Under the pieces are notes generated by a model that had not been told where the DNA came from, did no database searches, and worked only from the letters and a program-made list of their open reading frames with translations. DNA of 64,000 nucleotides from CAZAKZ01 sp964485695. GTDB taxonomy: Bacteria > Planctomycetota > JAFGQW01. The translations under genes were made by a program, and so were the position numbers. Of this stretch, positions 34,495 through 43,828 are shown piece by piece. The first letter of the stretch is position 1. Each line of letters opens with the position of its first letter. The stretch is taken from the NCBI GenBank assembly GCA_964485695.1, contig CAZAKZ010000007.1, forward strand, positions 21,637 through 85,636, given 5' to 3'.

Positions 34495-35493
34495 ATGTTT
34501 CATGACGAGGCCGAGGTCTTTGTCCAGGGAGGCAAGGGAGGGGACGGGTGCATGTCGTTCCGGCGGGAGCGATTCGTCCCCAAGGGAGGGCCGGACGGGG
34601 GCAATGGTGGCGCCGGAGGCAGCGTTATCTTTCTGGCCGATTCATCGGTGGGAAGCCTCAGGGAACTTCGCCAGCACGTGCACATCCGGGCGGAAAAAGG
34701 CCGGGCCGGAGGGGGCGCCAACCGGGTCGGCCGCAGAGGTCGGAGCCGGATCGTCCGCGTTCCCTGCGGAACCCTCGTCCGGGATCGAGATCAAGGCCTG
34801 TTGCTGAGGGACCTGGTCCACCCCGGGGACCGGGTGGTGGTGGCGCAAGGCGGCAGGTCGGGCAGGGGAAACAAGCACTATGCCTCGGCCACGAACCGTG
34901 CCCCAAGGCAGGTCACGAGGGGAGAAGAGGGGGAGAAGCGCTGGCTCAAGGTCGAACTGAAGCTCATTGCCGACGTGGGTCTCGTGGGATTCCCCAATGC
35001 CGGTAAGTCCACGTTTCTCGCCCGGGTCTCCGCTGCTCGGCCCAAGGTGGCGGACTACCCCTTCACCACGCTGGAGCCCACCCTGGGACTGGTGGAGTTC
35101 CAGGACCACCGCACCCTCGTCATTGCCGACGTGCCCGGACTCATAGAGGGAGCGCACGAGGGCCGGGGCCTGGGCCGTCGCTTTCTCCGCCACCTGGAGC
35201 GCACACGCTCGCTCCTGTTCCTCCTGGACCCGACCTCCGACACCGGCCCTCCGCCCGAGGAGGCGTACCGGATCCTGGCCAGGGAGGTCCAGGACTTCGC
35301 CCCGGACATGGCCCAAAAACGCCATGTGGTGGTGGCCACCAAGTCCGACCTCTGGGGCGAAGAGAATCACGCCGAGGCTCTCTCAGCAAAGCTGCAAAAG
35401 CCTGTGCTGCCCATGAGTTCCGTGACCGGAGCGGGAGTGAATGCGGTCCTGTCACACCTGGTGCAGCTGACCCACGAGGCTCCCGAGGACTGA
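34495..35493 (+). CDS. obgE: GTPase ObgE/CgtA
   Basis: Essential large-subunit assembly GTPase. 332 residues: Gly-rich Obg fold at 1-158 (VQGGKGGDGCMSFRRERFVP), then the G domain with G1 GFPNAGKSTF, G3 DVPGLIEGAHEGRGLG and G4 TKSD. No C-terminal OCT domain. It lies in the L21-L27-Obg order but is separated from rpmA by 415 bases holding two repeats, so it probably has its own promoter. A TTGACA at 34337 has no matching -10 box. Confidence 0.95.
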   Translation: MFHDEAEVFVQGGKGGDGCMSFRRERFVPKGGPDGGNGGAGGSVIFLADSSVGSLRELRQHVHIRAEKGRAGGGANRVGRRGRSRIVRVPCGTLVRDRDQGLLLRDLVHPGDRVVVAQGGRSGRGNKHYASATNRAPRQVTRGEEGEKRWLKVELKLIADVGLVGFPNAGKSTFLARVSAARPKVADYPFTTLEPTLGLVEFQDHRTLVIADVPGLIEGAHEGRGLGRRFLRHLERTRSLLFLLDPTSDTGPPPEEAYRILAREVQDFAPDMAQKRHVVVATKSDLWGEENHAEALSAKLQKPVLPMSSVTGAGVNAVLSHLVQLTHEAPED

Positions 35494-35649
35494 GTCCCAT
35501 CCCTGTCTCGTGCCGGGGTTTCCAGGAGGATGCCCGGATCTGGAATCCGTCTTTCCTCCCTCCTCCCGGATGAAGTCGAGGCCCTTATCTTGCCGATAGA
35601 TAGGACGGAATTGGAGGACTCAAATGGCATCCTGGAAGGAGCCGATCCT

Positions 35650-36753
35650 ATGATGGAATTCGATGATCTCCTCGGGTACATGGTCAAGGAAGACGCTTCC
35701 GACATGATCCTGAAGACCGGCGGCCACCCGAGCGTCCGTATCAACGGGGTCATCAAGTTCCTGTCCGAGGAACTCCTGACCGCTGAGTACAACAACAACG
35801 TGGTCATGCGCATCCTGGACGAGGATCTCTACGAGCGGTTCATGCGGGACGGAGAGGTGGATGCTGTCTTTGTCCTGGACAAGGTGGGGCGGTTCCGGGT
35901 CAATATCTTCCGCCAGAACGGCGAGGTCGGTCTGGTGCTGCGGTATATCAAGGCGAACGTGCCGGACTTCGAGGCGCTCCATCTGCCCAGCGAGCAGCTC
36001 AAGAAGCTGGCAGCCCTGAGGCGCGGCATGGTCCTGGCCACGGGGATTGCGGGTTGCGGAAAGTCCACGACCCTGGCCTCCATCATCGAATACGTCAACA
36101 AGAACTTCGGCCGCCACGTGGTCACCGTCGAGGATCCCATCGAGTTCGTCTACGTGGACAAGGTCAGCGTCATCAACCAGCGTGAGATCGGCCTGGATTC
36201 CCGCAGCTTCACCCATGCCCTCAAGCACATCGTGCGTCAGAGCCCGGACATCATCATGATCGGCGAGATGCGCGACAAGGAGACCATGGACGCCGCCATC
36301 AACGCAGCCGAGACCGGACACCTCGTATTCAGCACCCTCCACACCGTGAACGCCGTCCAGACGGTGGAGCGCATCATCTCCCTCTATCCGCCTCACCAGC
36401 ACGAACTGATCCGGCTCCAGCTCAGCATGGTGCTGGAGGGCGTCATCAGCCTGCGCCTGATTCCCCGCAAGGACGGCCACGGCCGGGTGCCCGCCACCGA
36501 GCTGATGATCAGCACGCCCACCATCCGGGATTGCCTCGTGGAAGGCCGGACCAAGGAGATCGCCCGGTTCGTCGCCGATGGAGAGTACTACGGGAGCATG
36601 ACCTTCAACCAATCCCTGAGGAAACTCTTCGAGGACGGAATCATCTCCTACGAGGACGCCCTGGCCGCCTCCGACAATCCGGATGAACTCGCCCTGGAAA
36701 TGAGGGGGGTCACCCGGGGTTCAGCCAGCTCCCGCATCGAAAACAGGTATTGA
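35650..36753 (+). CDS. PilT/PilU-like pilus retraction ATPase
   Basis: Hexameric cytoplasmic ATPase powering pilus depolymerisation. 367 residues from the ATG at 35650, which has GGAAGGAG nine bases upstream; the 40 codons before it lack similarity. PAS-like N-domain, Walker A GIAGCGKSTT near residue 138 (unlike the usual GATGSGKST), VTVEDPIEF, Walker B IIMIGEMRD, the His box TGHLVFSTLH and STPTIRDCLVEGRTKEI, which matches the AIRNLIRE effector region. It is the second PilT-type gene in the window (other at 47224) and more divergent, so a PilU-like accessory role is likely. Confidence 0.88.
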   Translation: MMEFDDLLGYMVKEDASDMILKTGGHPSVRINGVIKFLSEELLTAEYNNNVVMRILDEDLYERFMRDGEVDAVFVLDKVGRFRVNIFRQNGEVGLVLRYIKANVPDFEALHLPSEQLKKLAALRRGMVLATGIAGCGKSTTLASIIEYVNKNFGRHVVTVEDPIEFVYVDKVSVINQREIGLDSRSFTHALKHIVRQSPDIIMIGEMRDKETMDAAINAAETGHLVFSTLHTVNAVQTVERIISLYPPHQHELIRLQLSMVLEGVISLRLIPRKDGHGRVPATELMISTPTIRDCLVEGRTKEIARFVADGEYYGSMTFNQSLRKLFEDGIISYEDALAASDNPDELALEMRGVTRGSASSRIENRY

Positions 36754-36964
36754 GTTTTTTTCGCGGTCCGGACGCTTGGCATGAACGGCGCGGTATGTTA
36801 TTCCATTCACTGGAGTTAGGATACCGGTGCCGGGCGGATGATTTCCTGAAATACGACGAGAAAATCGTCGTCGAACGGGGTATGAATCCGGAAGCCGGTG
36901 CCTGAAGAAACAGGCCCATGGGGCGGCTGGAGGACGTGATCCTGATCCTGCGCGGAGCGGCTGA

Positions 36965-37960
36965 ATGCACATCAGAGACTTGAAGCAGATCCTGTGGTGG
37001 CTCGGTGGAGGGCTTCTGATCTGTACCGGAGTCCTGGTGGTTGTGATCTTCCTGAATCCCTCCACCTCCTTCAAGAGGGAGTTCAGCAAGTTTGCCGCCG
37101 ACCAGGTGTCCCTGGCCAGGAAGGTGGATCAGGAGCAACACGCCGCCAGCGCCGGATTCGAAGACATATACGGCGCGACCTACGAGGTCAAGATCGACGG
37201 CATTGCTCCACCCCCACCAATCGCGCCCGAAAATACCAAGAAAGAGAAGATCGAGGAAAACCGTCCGCTCTCGGACTTCATCGAAGTGGTGAGCCTCTGG
37301 ACCAGCGTGGCTTTCTACAAGAAAAAGGGAATTCCCAGCCTGGAAGAGATCCAAAAAGGAAGGGATGTCCCGTTCGAACACGCCCCGATCAAGCCCCTCG
37401 CCAGGCTGCTGCGCATCGAGTACACGACGACCCCCTTCCGGGTGGTCTTTCAGGTCCGGGACGGGGAGGAGGTCTTCCTCATTCCCCGGGAGGCCGTTCT
37501 GCTCGGCCGCCGGGAGGAGAAGGTCGCCAGCCTGGGTGGAGAACCCTACGGTGGGCCGGGCGGCCTCGTGCAACCCCAGGACCGCGGATCCATCGTGGAA
37601 GGCGTGCAGAGGGCCAAGGACGACACCATCCACCTGGGAAAGGACGTCCAGGATCTGATCCGGACCGATCCCGACCGGCTCTTCAAGGACGTGGCCTGGG
37701 ACGTGTCCAAGCATGGAATCGCCATCCGGCAGATCACCAAGGGCAGCCGGGTGGCGTTGCTGAACCAGCAGGCCGGCGGCACCCTTCTGAGGGAAGGCGA
37801 CGTCGTGGTCAGCGTCAACGGCGTCAAGGTCAAGAGCAAGGCCCAGATCATCAACCATTTCAGGAAGAATCCGGTGCCGCCCGGGGGCAAGGTCAAGGTG
37901 GAGATGCTTCGCCTGGGGAAACCCATCACCCAGTCCTTCCGTGTCCCCTTGACCAGGTGA
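36965..37960 (+). CDS. GspC/PulC-like membrane protein with PDZ domain
   Basis: 331 residues: short cytoplasmic start, one membrane helix (about residues 11-30, LWWLGGGLLICTGVLVVVIF), a periplasmic coiled and Pro-rich linker (PPPPIAPENTKKEK), a beta-rich middle region, and a C-terminal PDZ domain (about 240-330) with AGGTLLREGDVVVSVNGVKV. This is the order of GspC, which couples the secretin to the inner-membrane platform in type II secretion. No other gsp gene is close, but pilus ATPase genes flank it, so it may serve the pilus. Assignment beyond TM-PDZ architecture is tentative. Confidence 0.65.
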   Translation: MHIRDLKQILWWLGGGLLICTGVLVVVIFLNPSTSFKREFSKFAADQVSLARKVDQEQHAASAGFEDIYGATYEVKIDGIAPPPPIAPENTKKEKIEENRPLSDFIEVVSLWTSVAFYKKKGIPSLEEIQKGRDVPFEHAPIKPLARLLRIEYTTTPFRVVFQVRDGEEVFLIPREAVLLGRREEKVASLGGEPYGGPGGLVQPQDRGSIVEGVQRAKDDTIHLGKDVQDLIRTDPDRLFKDVAWDVSKHGIAIRQITKGSRVALLNQQAGGTLLREGDVVVSVNGVKVKSKAQIINHFRKNPVPPGGKVKVEMLRLGKPITQSFRVPLTR

Positions 37961-37966
37961 TCCGCC

Positions 37967-38698
37967 TTGGCCGCTCCAGTCGACTTCCTGGTGGCAGACA
38001 TCGGGAACCGCTTTCTCAAGGTGGGGCAGGTCCACGAGGGCCGCATCCTGGCCCACCACCGCATCCCCATCTCTGACCGGGTTCAGGACGCGGACCTGTC
38101 CCTCGAGATTCCTCCCGCCGCCGTGGTCTTCGCCTCGGTCAATCCGGCCGTGGATCCCGTGTTCGAGGCGTGGGCTGCGGAGCGATTCGGCCTGAAGGCC
38201 GAGAAGCTGGAGCGGGATCGACCCATCCCCATCCGGAACCGCTGCCAGGGCGTGGGGGCGGACCGTCTTCTCAATGCCCTGGCTGGGATCCGCCGCCATC
38301 CCGAGGGTGTGGTGGCGGTGGACGTGGGCACGGCCGTCACCGTGGATGCCGCGGGACCGGGGCCCGAGTTCCTCGGCGGCGCCATCCTGCCCGGACCGCA
38401 TCTGGGGGCCTGGGCCCTGGCTGAAAAGGCCGCCCAGCTCTTCGAGGTGGAGCCGGCGGCGCCCAGAACGCCCCTGGCCACCGAGACCCGCGAGGCCCTC
38501 CGGTCCGGTCTCTATCACGGGACGATCGGTGCCGTGGAGCGACTGGTCAGGGCGTATGGGTCCATTCTCGATTTCGAGCCCACACTCGTGGTGACCGGGG
38601 GGGACGCTCTGATGGTCCTGGATGCGTTTCCCGGGGCCGTCCATTGCCCATTGCTCACCCTGGAAGGCATGGTAGTGGCGGCCCTTCAGGCGGCGTGA
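37967..38698 (+). CDS. coaX: Type III pantothenate kinase CoaX
   Basis: First step of CoA synthesis, phosphorylating pantothenate with an ASKHA fold. 243 residues. FLVADIGNRFLKVG (phosphate-1; usual DxGNT has Arg here), the PIPIRNRCQGVGADRLLNAL substrate region given by position near residue 85, VDVGTAVTVD and FLGGAILPG are present. The TTG start at 37967 has AGGTGA six bases upstream, inside the end of the previous gene. It precedes the MnmE-like gene by 56 bases. Confidence 0.92.
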   Translation: MAAPVDFLVADIGNRFLKVGQVHEGRILAHHRIPISDRVQDADLSLEIPPAAVVFASVNPAVDPVFEAWAAERFGLKAEKLERDRPIPIRNRCQGVGADRLLNALAGIRRHPEGVVAVDVGTAVTVDAAGPGPEFLGGAILPGPHLGAWALAEKAAQLFEVEPAAPRTPLATETREALRSGLYHGTIGAVERLVRAYGSILDFEPTLVVTGGDALMVLDAFPGAVHCPLLTLEGMVVAALQAA

Positions 38699-38754
38699 TT
38701 TCCCGAGACCCATTGATTCGGGTCCGCGGGAGTTTTTCCACAGGCGGATAGCCC

Positions 38755-39876
38755 ATGAACGAAGAAACTCTGGCAGTGCCGGTGAGTCCGGCCGGTCAGG
38801 GGGCCGTGACCCTCATCCACGTGAGCGGACCCGGTGCCCTCCCCACGGTGCAGGCCCTGCTCCGGGGCACGGACCTCCCCGAGCCGGGCAGGTGCCGTCA
38901 CGCCTGGCTCCATGACGCCCTGGGGGATCGCCTCGACGACGCCCTCCTGGTGGTCCAGTCTCCGGACGCCAGTTACACGGGCCATGCTCTGGTCGAGGTG
39001 GGGATTCACGGGGGGGCCGCTGTCCTCGGCGCCGTCCTGAAGGCGCTCGAGGCAGTCGGGGCCCGGGTGGGAACCTGGAAGCGGCTTCTGGACCTGGGCA
39101 AGGGCACCGGCACCCTGGATCCGCTCTGTATGGCGGCCCATCGCCACCTGCTCCAGGCCGTTTCCCGGCAAGGGGCGAGAATCCTGGTCCAGGCCCTTTG
39201 CGGAGATCTGCAACGGACCCTGAGAAAGGCCCTGGAGGAGCGGGACCGGACCGCGCTCCAGTCCCTTTACAGAGAGAGTCTGCAGGCCGAAGCCTGGCTC
39301 CGGCCCCTTCGCGTGGTTCTGAGGGGGCCGCCCAACGCCGGGAAATCCACCCTGTTCAATGCTCTGCTCGGGTGGGAGCGCGCCACCGTGTCGGGCGAGG
39401 CCGGGACTACCCGCGATGACGTGGAGGAGGACCTCCTGGTGGAGGATCGGCCGCTTAGACTGGTGGACACGGCAGGCGGTCGGACGAGGGTCCAGAAGGC
39501 CGGTGTGGTGGTGTTTCTCGTGGACGGGACCCGTACCCGTCCCCTGGAGGTGCCGCCGGAGCTGAGATCCCTGACCTCCAAGGTCCTGGTGGTGAACAAG
39601 GTGGACCGGCTCTCTTCCGAGGCGTTCTCCCGGATTCAGGCCCCCTGGATTCCCCTGAGCGCTCGGGAGGGAAGAGGTCTTGAGGACCTGGTCCGAGCGG
39701 TCTTCACCGCCGCCGGTGTCCCCGAGGACCCGGGTCGCGAGAAGCCCCCTGGTCCGGCTCTTTTCACCCGGCGGGATCTTCGACTCCTGAAATCCTGCCT
39801 GGAAGAAGGGGTCCGGGACTCGAAGGCCCGGAAGGCGCTCTGGAGGCGAACCGTTCCGGTGGAGGGGTCCGAATAA
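38755..39876 (+). CDS. MnmE/TrmE-like GTPase lacking C-terminal Cys motif
   Basis: 373 residues against about 450 for MnmE, the tRNA-U34 modification GTPase. The N-terminal fold is recognisable (SPAGQGAVTLIHVSGP; VEVGIHGGAAVLGAV). The G domain has G1 GPPNAGKSTLF, G2 GTTRD, G3 DTAGGR and G4 NKVD. After G3 about 20 residues usual in MnmE are missing. The protein ends RRTVPVEGSE instead of the catalytic C(I/L/V)GK motif. No mnmG is in the window. Likely a divergent or re-purposed MnmE that cannot perform the standard reaction. Confidence 0.82.
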   Translation: MNEETLAVPVSPAGQGAVTLIHVSGPGALPTVQALLRGTDLPEPGRCRHAWLHDALGDRLDDALLVVQSPDASYTGHALVEVGIHGGAAVLGAVLKALEAVGARVGTWKRLLDLGKGTGTLDPLCMAAHRHLLQAVSRQGARILVQALCGDLQRTLRKALEERDRTALQSLYRESLQAEAWLRPLRVVLRGPPNAGKSTLFNALLGWERATVSGEAGTTRDDVEEDLLVEDRPLRLVDTAGGRTRVQKAGVVVFLVDGTRTRPLEVPPELRSLTSKVLVVNKVDRLSSEAFSRIQAPWIPLSAREGRGLEDLVRAVFTAAGVPEDPGREKPPGPALFTRRDLRLLKSCLEEGVRDSKARKALWRRTVPVEGSE

Positions 39877-40274
39877 TTGCTTTCCTGGAACGGCAAATTG
39901 GCGTAAGATGCTGTCCATATTGAGCTTTCATGGGCCCCTGGAATATCCGGGAGGTTCTTGTTCGGTCTTTTTTCCGGAGCGGAAAGCGATTAAAATTTTC
40001 TGCGCTTGAATCAAGGGCAGGGGCTCCTCGTGTGAGCGGAGGAGCACAATTGCCTCGTTCAGGATCGCTCGGTCCAGGAATCCCTGGGTCCGGCGATTTC
40101 GGACAGATCGTATCCTGTTGAAATTAAACTGGTTATAGTTTTGCCTGCCGACTCTCGTTACATGGCATGCAGATTGCAAGTAGCCAAAAGCGTTCGGATC
40201 GAGACACCTGTTCAGACCTTGAGCTCTAGTGATTTCCTTCTCCGCATGGAGAGGGGCAACCGAAAGGCATAGGC
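39877..40274. other. Intergenic region before large lipoprotein gene
   Basis: 398 bases. It holds a hairpin GCTCCTC/GAGGAGC near 40026-40050 and an A/T-rich stretch near 39988-40005 and 40118-40140 with a TATAGT box at 40134. No convincing -35, RNA gene or ORF. Confidence 0.4.
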
Positions 40275-42479
40275 ATGAAGGGAATGCTGAATCATCCCAG
40301 ATCGTCCCGGTGGATCCCGGGGGTAGCTCTCGCAGCGGTATTTCTCTCCCTGGTAGGGTGCTCCGGGGGTGGGGGGAGCGGCGCCCCGGACCTCTTCCTG
40401 GTTTCCTTCCACCAGGACCAGCGTACCAACCTCTACCGGGATCAGGTGTTGACGTTCGAGTTCACCACAACCCTGAACAGCGCGACAGTGGACCTGGATA
40501 CGTTCCAGATCTTCACCGGTACGACCCAGAATCCGACGCCGTTCACGGGGCTGTTCGAGGTGAACGGGAACATCGTCTACTTCTTTGCCGTGGTGGACGA
40601 GAACACGCCGAACCGGGGATTGGTGCCCATCAATCCGTACGGATTCAACGAGAACACCACCTATCAGGTGAAGATTCCCTCCATCGCGGACGTGCCCACG
40701 CCACTCAAGGTCCTGAAGGACATGACCGGCCGTCCCATCATCCAGTCCTACAGCGGGACCTTCTCCACGGGCAAGGAATATACGCCGACACCCAACGAGG
40801 CGAATCCCATGTTCGAGGCGTTCGATGCGGCGGTGTACGATACCCGCGTGAATCCGGCGAAAGGGACGCAGGAGGCCAACGACGACGTTCTGACCTATAC
40901 GCCGGTTCCGAACCTGGTGAATCCTCCGAGGCATCAAACTACTAATAATAAGGATTTCAGAACCCAGCACCCGACCAACGTGCAGGTGCAGCTGACGTTC
41001 ACGTCGGTGATGGATCCGCGGTCTTTCCGCGCGCAGTTCCAGGGCAACGTAGTAATGGAGTTCAACAGTCCGGGAACCCAGGACTGGAACTTCATTCCCA
41101 CCCAGATATCCCACACCCCCAACGGCCGGACCTTCCTGCTGACGGCGGCAACGCCGCTGGCACACCAGAATCGGTTCAACAAGTACCGCGTCGTTCTGAA
41201 TCAGAGCACGTTTCCGATCCTGAGCCGGGGCGGAAAGAAGCTGATCGAGGTGGTGGAGAAGTGGAACAACACCCTGGGGCGCGTGGCCCGCGCCAACGTG
41301 GCGGAGCCGGATCTGACCTTCTGGTGCGGCCTGGTGGCCGGGGAGTCGGGGCCCCTCCTGTCGGCGTCGTTCCCTCTGAGGTCCTTCGCCACGGACCTCA
41401 ACGGGAGCGATAACGACGTCAAGTTCGGAAACGGGAGGCTGAGTGCCGGCGACGTGGTGCTGCGGACGTCAGAAGATACCTCGCCCTGCACGCTGACCGG
41501 GACACCCGGGTGCGCGGCAGCGCTTCGCGAGCCGCTGACCCAGGATCCCGCGAGCCCCAAGCCGAACCAGAACAAAAAGGGGCCGAGCAAGATCATGTTC
41601 CACTTCAACAGCTCCCAGCACGCGGTGAGCCCGCCGACTGCCTGGAAGCTGCAGAACGCCGAGGCATTGACGGGGATGAACTGGGGGCCGCTGTGCACCA
41701 CGGTGATCAAATCCACCTACCCGAAAATGCACGTTCACGTCATGTGGTCGAACCGGGACAACCCGACCCTGAACACACCGGCGAGCCTGCCGAGCACGAC
41801 CTACAACAGCAACTTCGACGTGAATCCGCCCGGATTCCCGGTGCGCGACGGCACGACGCCCTACCAGATCGACCAGAGCTCGGCGAGTGCCACCTGGTAT
41901 CCGTGGAAGTTCCAGCAGCCGTTCACGGATTACCGCATCAACCGGGGCCTGGTATTCATGGCCTGGACCGAGGTGGGGGGCGAGGTGGAGCAGTACATGC
42001 GGTGGTACTCCCCGAAACCGGCGCCCAACACCCGGATCTACAACGGGCCGTCCACGTCGGTGAATCCGGCGGTGGGGAATGCGGGGCAGCACACCTACTA
42101 CTGGACGCAGTTCGAGTTCAAGCGCATGCGGTCGCTCGGAGTGTCGCAGTTCTTCCGGATGACCCAGAACAATGACGATAAACCCATCTGGAACACGGTG
42201 GTCGTGTCCCCGACCCCGGCCAACCTGCCCGGGGGAACGGGCTACAAGATCGAGTATAGAGGCGGCAAGTTCAACAACTATGCCAAGCACCAGGTCGGTA
42301 GTGTCGACTACTGGCGTGGCACTGGCAGCCCGTCGCCCTCCTCGCAGTTTTCGACCAACATCACGAACATGAACGAACTGCCCGCGGTGGCCATCCGGGT
42401 GATATTCGACGCGAATATCGACAATCCCAATGACCTGCCCTTCCTGGACGGGCTCGCGTTCACTTTCCAGCTGAAATAG
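40275..42479 (+). CDS. Large secreted lipoprotein with Ig-like regions
   Basis: 734 residues. Lipoprotein signal with lipobox LVGC near residue 29 followed by a Gly/Ser linker. Beta-strand rich, with two segments resembling bacterial Ig-like (SbsA-type) domains: residues about 40-165 (LTFEFTTTLNSATVDLDTF; FSTG) and about 225-330 (VQLTFTSVMDPRSFR). The C-terminal half has many Trp/Tyr/Asn and no recognised fold. An A/T-rich patch near 40935-40960 encodes HQTTNNKDF and differs in base use from the rest. Function unknown; envelope surface or export is inferred. A strong terminator follows. Confidence 0.75.
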   Translation: MKGMLNHPRSSRWIPGVALAAVFLSLVGCSGGGGSGAPDLFLVSFHQDQRTNLYRDQVLTFEFTTTLNSATVDLDTFQIFTGTTQNPTPFTGLFEVNGNIVYFFAVVDENTPNRGLVPINPYGFNENTTYQVKIPSIADVPTPLKVLKDMTGRPIIQSYSGTFSTGKEYTPTPNEANPMFEAFDAAVYDTRVNPAKGTQEANDDVLTYTPVPNLVNPPRHQTTNNKDFRTQHPTNVQVQLTFTSVMDPRSFRAQFQGNVVMEFNSPGTQDWNFIPTQISHTPNGRTFLLTAATPLAHQNRFNKYRVVLNQSTFPILSRGGKKLIEVVEKWNNTLGRVARANVAEPDLTFWCGLVAGESGPLLSASFPLRSFATDLNGSDNDVKFGNGRLSAGDVVLRTSEDTSPCTLTGTPGCAAALREPLTQDPASPKPNQNKKGPSKIMFHFNSSQHAVSPPTAWKLQNAEALTGMNWGPLCTTVIKSTYPKMHVHVMWSNRDNPTLNTPASLPSTTYNSNFDVNPPGFPVRDGTTPYQIDQSSASATWYPWKFQQPFTDYRINRGLVFMAWTEVGGEVEQYMRWYSPKPAPNTRIYNGPSTSVNPAVGNAGQHTYYWTQFEFKRMRSLGVSQFFRMTQNNDDKPIWNTVVVSPTPANLPGGTGYKIEYRGGKFNNYAKHQVGSVDYWRGTGSPSPSSQFSTNITNMNELPAVAIRVIFDANIDNPNDLPFLDGLAFTFQLK

Positions 42480-42536
42480 TAGAATCGTAGAATAGTAGCG
42501 GAACGTACCCGGCCGGATCGGGCCGGGACCCGAATC

Positions 42537-42567
42537 ACCGGGTGAAGGAATACCCCCTTCACCCGGT
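42537..42567 (+). terminator. Rho-independent terminator after lipoprotein gene
   Basis: A 12-bp perfect stem (42537-42548 with 42556-42567), 7-base loop, then CTTTCTTTG. Confidence 0.85.
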
Positions 42568-42630
42568 CTTTCTTTGTAGCAGCAGGAACCCTGTACGGGC
42601 CAGGCGCTGGAATTTTCTGTAATTTCTGTT

Positions 42631-42658
42631 CTGACCCCCCTGCGAGGACGGGTATAAT
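42631..42658 (+). promoter_or_regulatory. Candidate promoter for pilD
   Basis: CTGACC (42631-42636), 16-base spacer, TATAAT (42653-42658). Transcription would start near 42665, about 190 bases before the ATG. Confidence 0.45.
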
Positions 42659-42856
42659 CCGACCCGGCGGTACCCGAACAGGGCATCAGGAACCGACACG
42701 TTCGAGACTCTGGATTCTGAAAGTATGTACCGACAGGGGTGGACCGGGTGGCCCCGGCCGTGACCCCATGTCGACCTGAAACCGGAGCAGGCAGCCGGGG
42801 GGGCCACGGACAAGAATCCCCGGGCTGTTCGATTCGCGGCGGAATTTCCACTCGTA

Positions 42857-43738
42857 ATGGACTTTTTCTTTCTCGCCTGTGCGGCCGTATTCGGCCTCAT
42901 CATCGGCAGTTTTCTGAACGTCGTCGTCCACCGGTTGCCCCGGGAGGAAGACCTGATCTGGTCCCGGTCCAGGTGTCCGTCCTGCGGGAAGGGGATCGCC
43001 TGGTACGACAATCTTCCGTGGGTCAGTTTTGTGTTCCTGCTGGGGAAATGCCGGCACTGTAAGCACCGCATATCGCTGCGCTATCCCCTCATCGAGGGGC
43101 TGACCGCCTGTCTTTTTGCCCTGGCCCTGGAACGGGTTTTCACCCTTCCGGGGGTGGACGGGACCGTCTGGATCGGGGTCGGATTCCTCATTGCAGCGGC
43201 GTTCCTGGCCGGCCTCGTGGCCGCAGCATTCATCGATCTGGACCACAAGATCCTGCCGGACGAGATCACCAAGACCGGCATGTGGCTGGCTCCGGTGGCC
43301 TCTCTCATCTTTCCCTGGTTCATCGCACTTCATTTCAACGTGGAAGTCCTGGGCATCGACTCGGCCGGTCCCCATGCCAGCGGCCTGGTCGGGTCCCTCG
43401 TGGGCATGGTGGTGGGAGCAGGAATCGTCTGGGGTGTGGCGATTCTGGGGAAACTGGCCTTCCGGAAGGACGCCATGGGCTTCGGAGACGTGAAGTTCAT
43501 GGGCATGATCGGGGGGATTCTGGGACCGCTTCCGGTGATCATGGTTTTCTTTGCCGGATGCATCTTCGGTTCGGTGGTCGGAATCTCCATCTTTGTCATC
43601 ACCCGGAACCGCTACATGGCGTTCGGCCCGTACCTGGCTCTCGGAGCGGCCATCATGCTCTTCTGGAGCACGGAGGCCTTCTGGCTGGCCACGGAATGGT
43701 GGCCGAGGTTTCTGACGGGTTTGATCGGCTCTGGATGA
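42857..43738 (+). CDS. pilD: Prepilin leader peptidase / N-methyltransferase
   Basis: Inner-membrane aspartic protease that cleaves prepilin leaders and methylates the new N-terminus. 293 residues, about eight membrane helices. GSFLNVVVHRLP near residue 17; the cytoplasmic zinc loop CPSCGKG and CRHCKHR (two CxxC); catalytic Asp in AAAFIDLDHKILPD near 125 and in the GFGDVKFMG motif near 213. Both the tandem prepilins and other pseudopilins would be substrates. Confidence 0.95.
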   Translation: MDFFFLACAAVFGLIIGSFLNVVVHRLPREEDLIWSRSRCPSCGKGIAWYDNLPWVSFVFLLGKCRHCKHRISLRYPLIEGLTACLFALALERVFTLPGVDGTVWIGVGFLIAAAFLAGLVAAAFIDLDHKILPDEITKTGMWLAPVASLIFPWFIALHFNVEVLGIDSAGPHASGLVGSLVGMVVGAGIVWGVAILGKLAFRKDAMGFGDVKFMGMIGGILGPLPVIMVFFAGCIFGSVVGISIFVITRNRYMAFGPYLALGAAIMLFWSTEAFWLATEWWPRFLTGLIGSG

Positions 43739-43828
43739 GGATGATCCGGGAACCCTGCAGTCCCGTGATTTTTTGCATTTGTAGTGACCTGGATATGAGG
43801 GGAAGATTCCCCGGGAGGGATGGAACGT

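Noticed and set aside
36710..38713. 667-codon minus-strand open frame opposite coaX and the GspC-like gene
   Set aside because: A shadow created by GC-rich third positions of real plus-strand genes. Pro/Gly/His-rich composition and no motifs.
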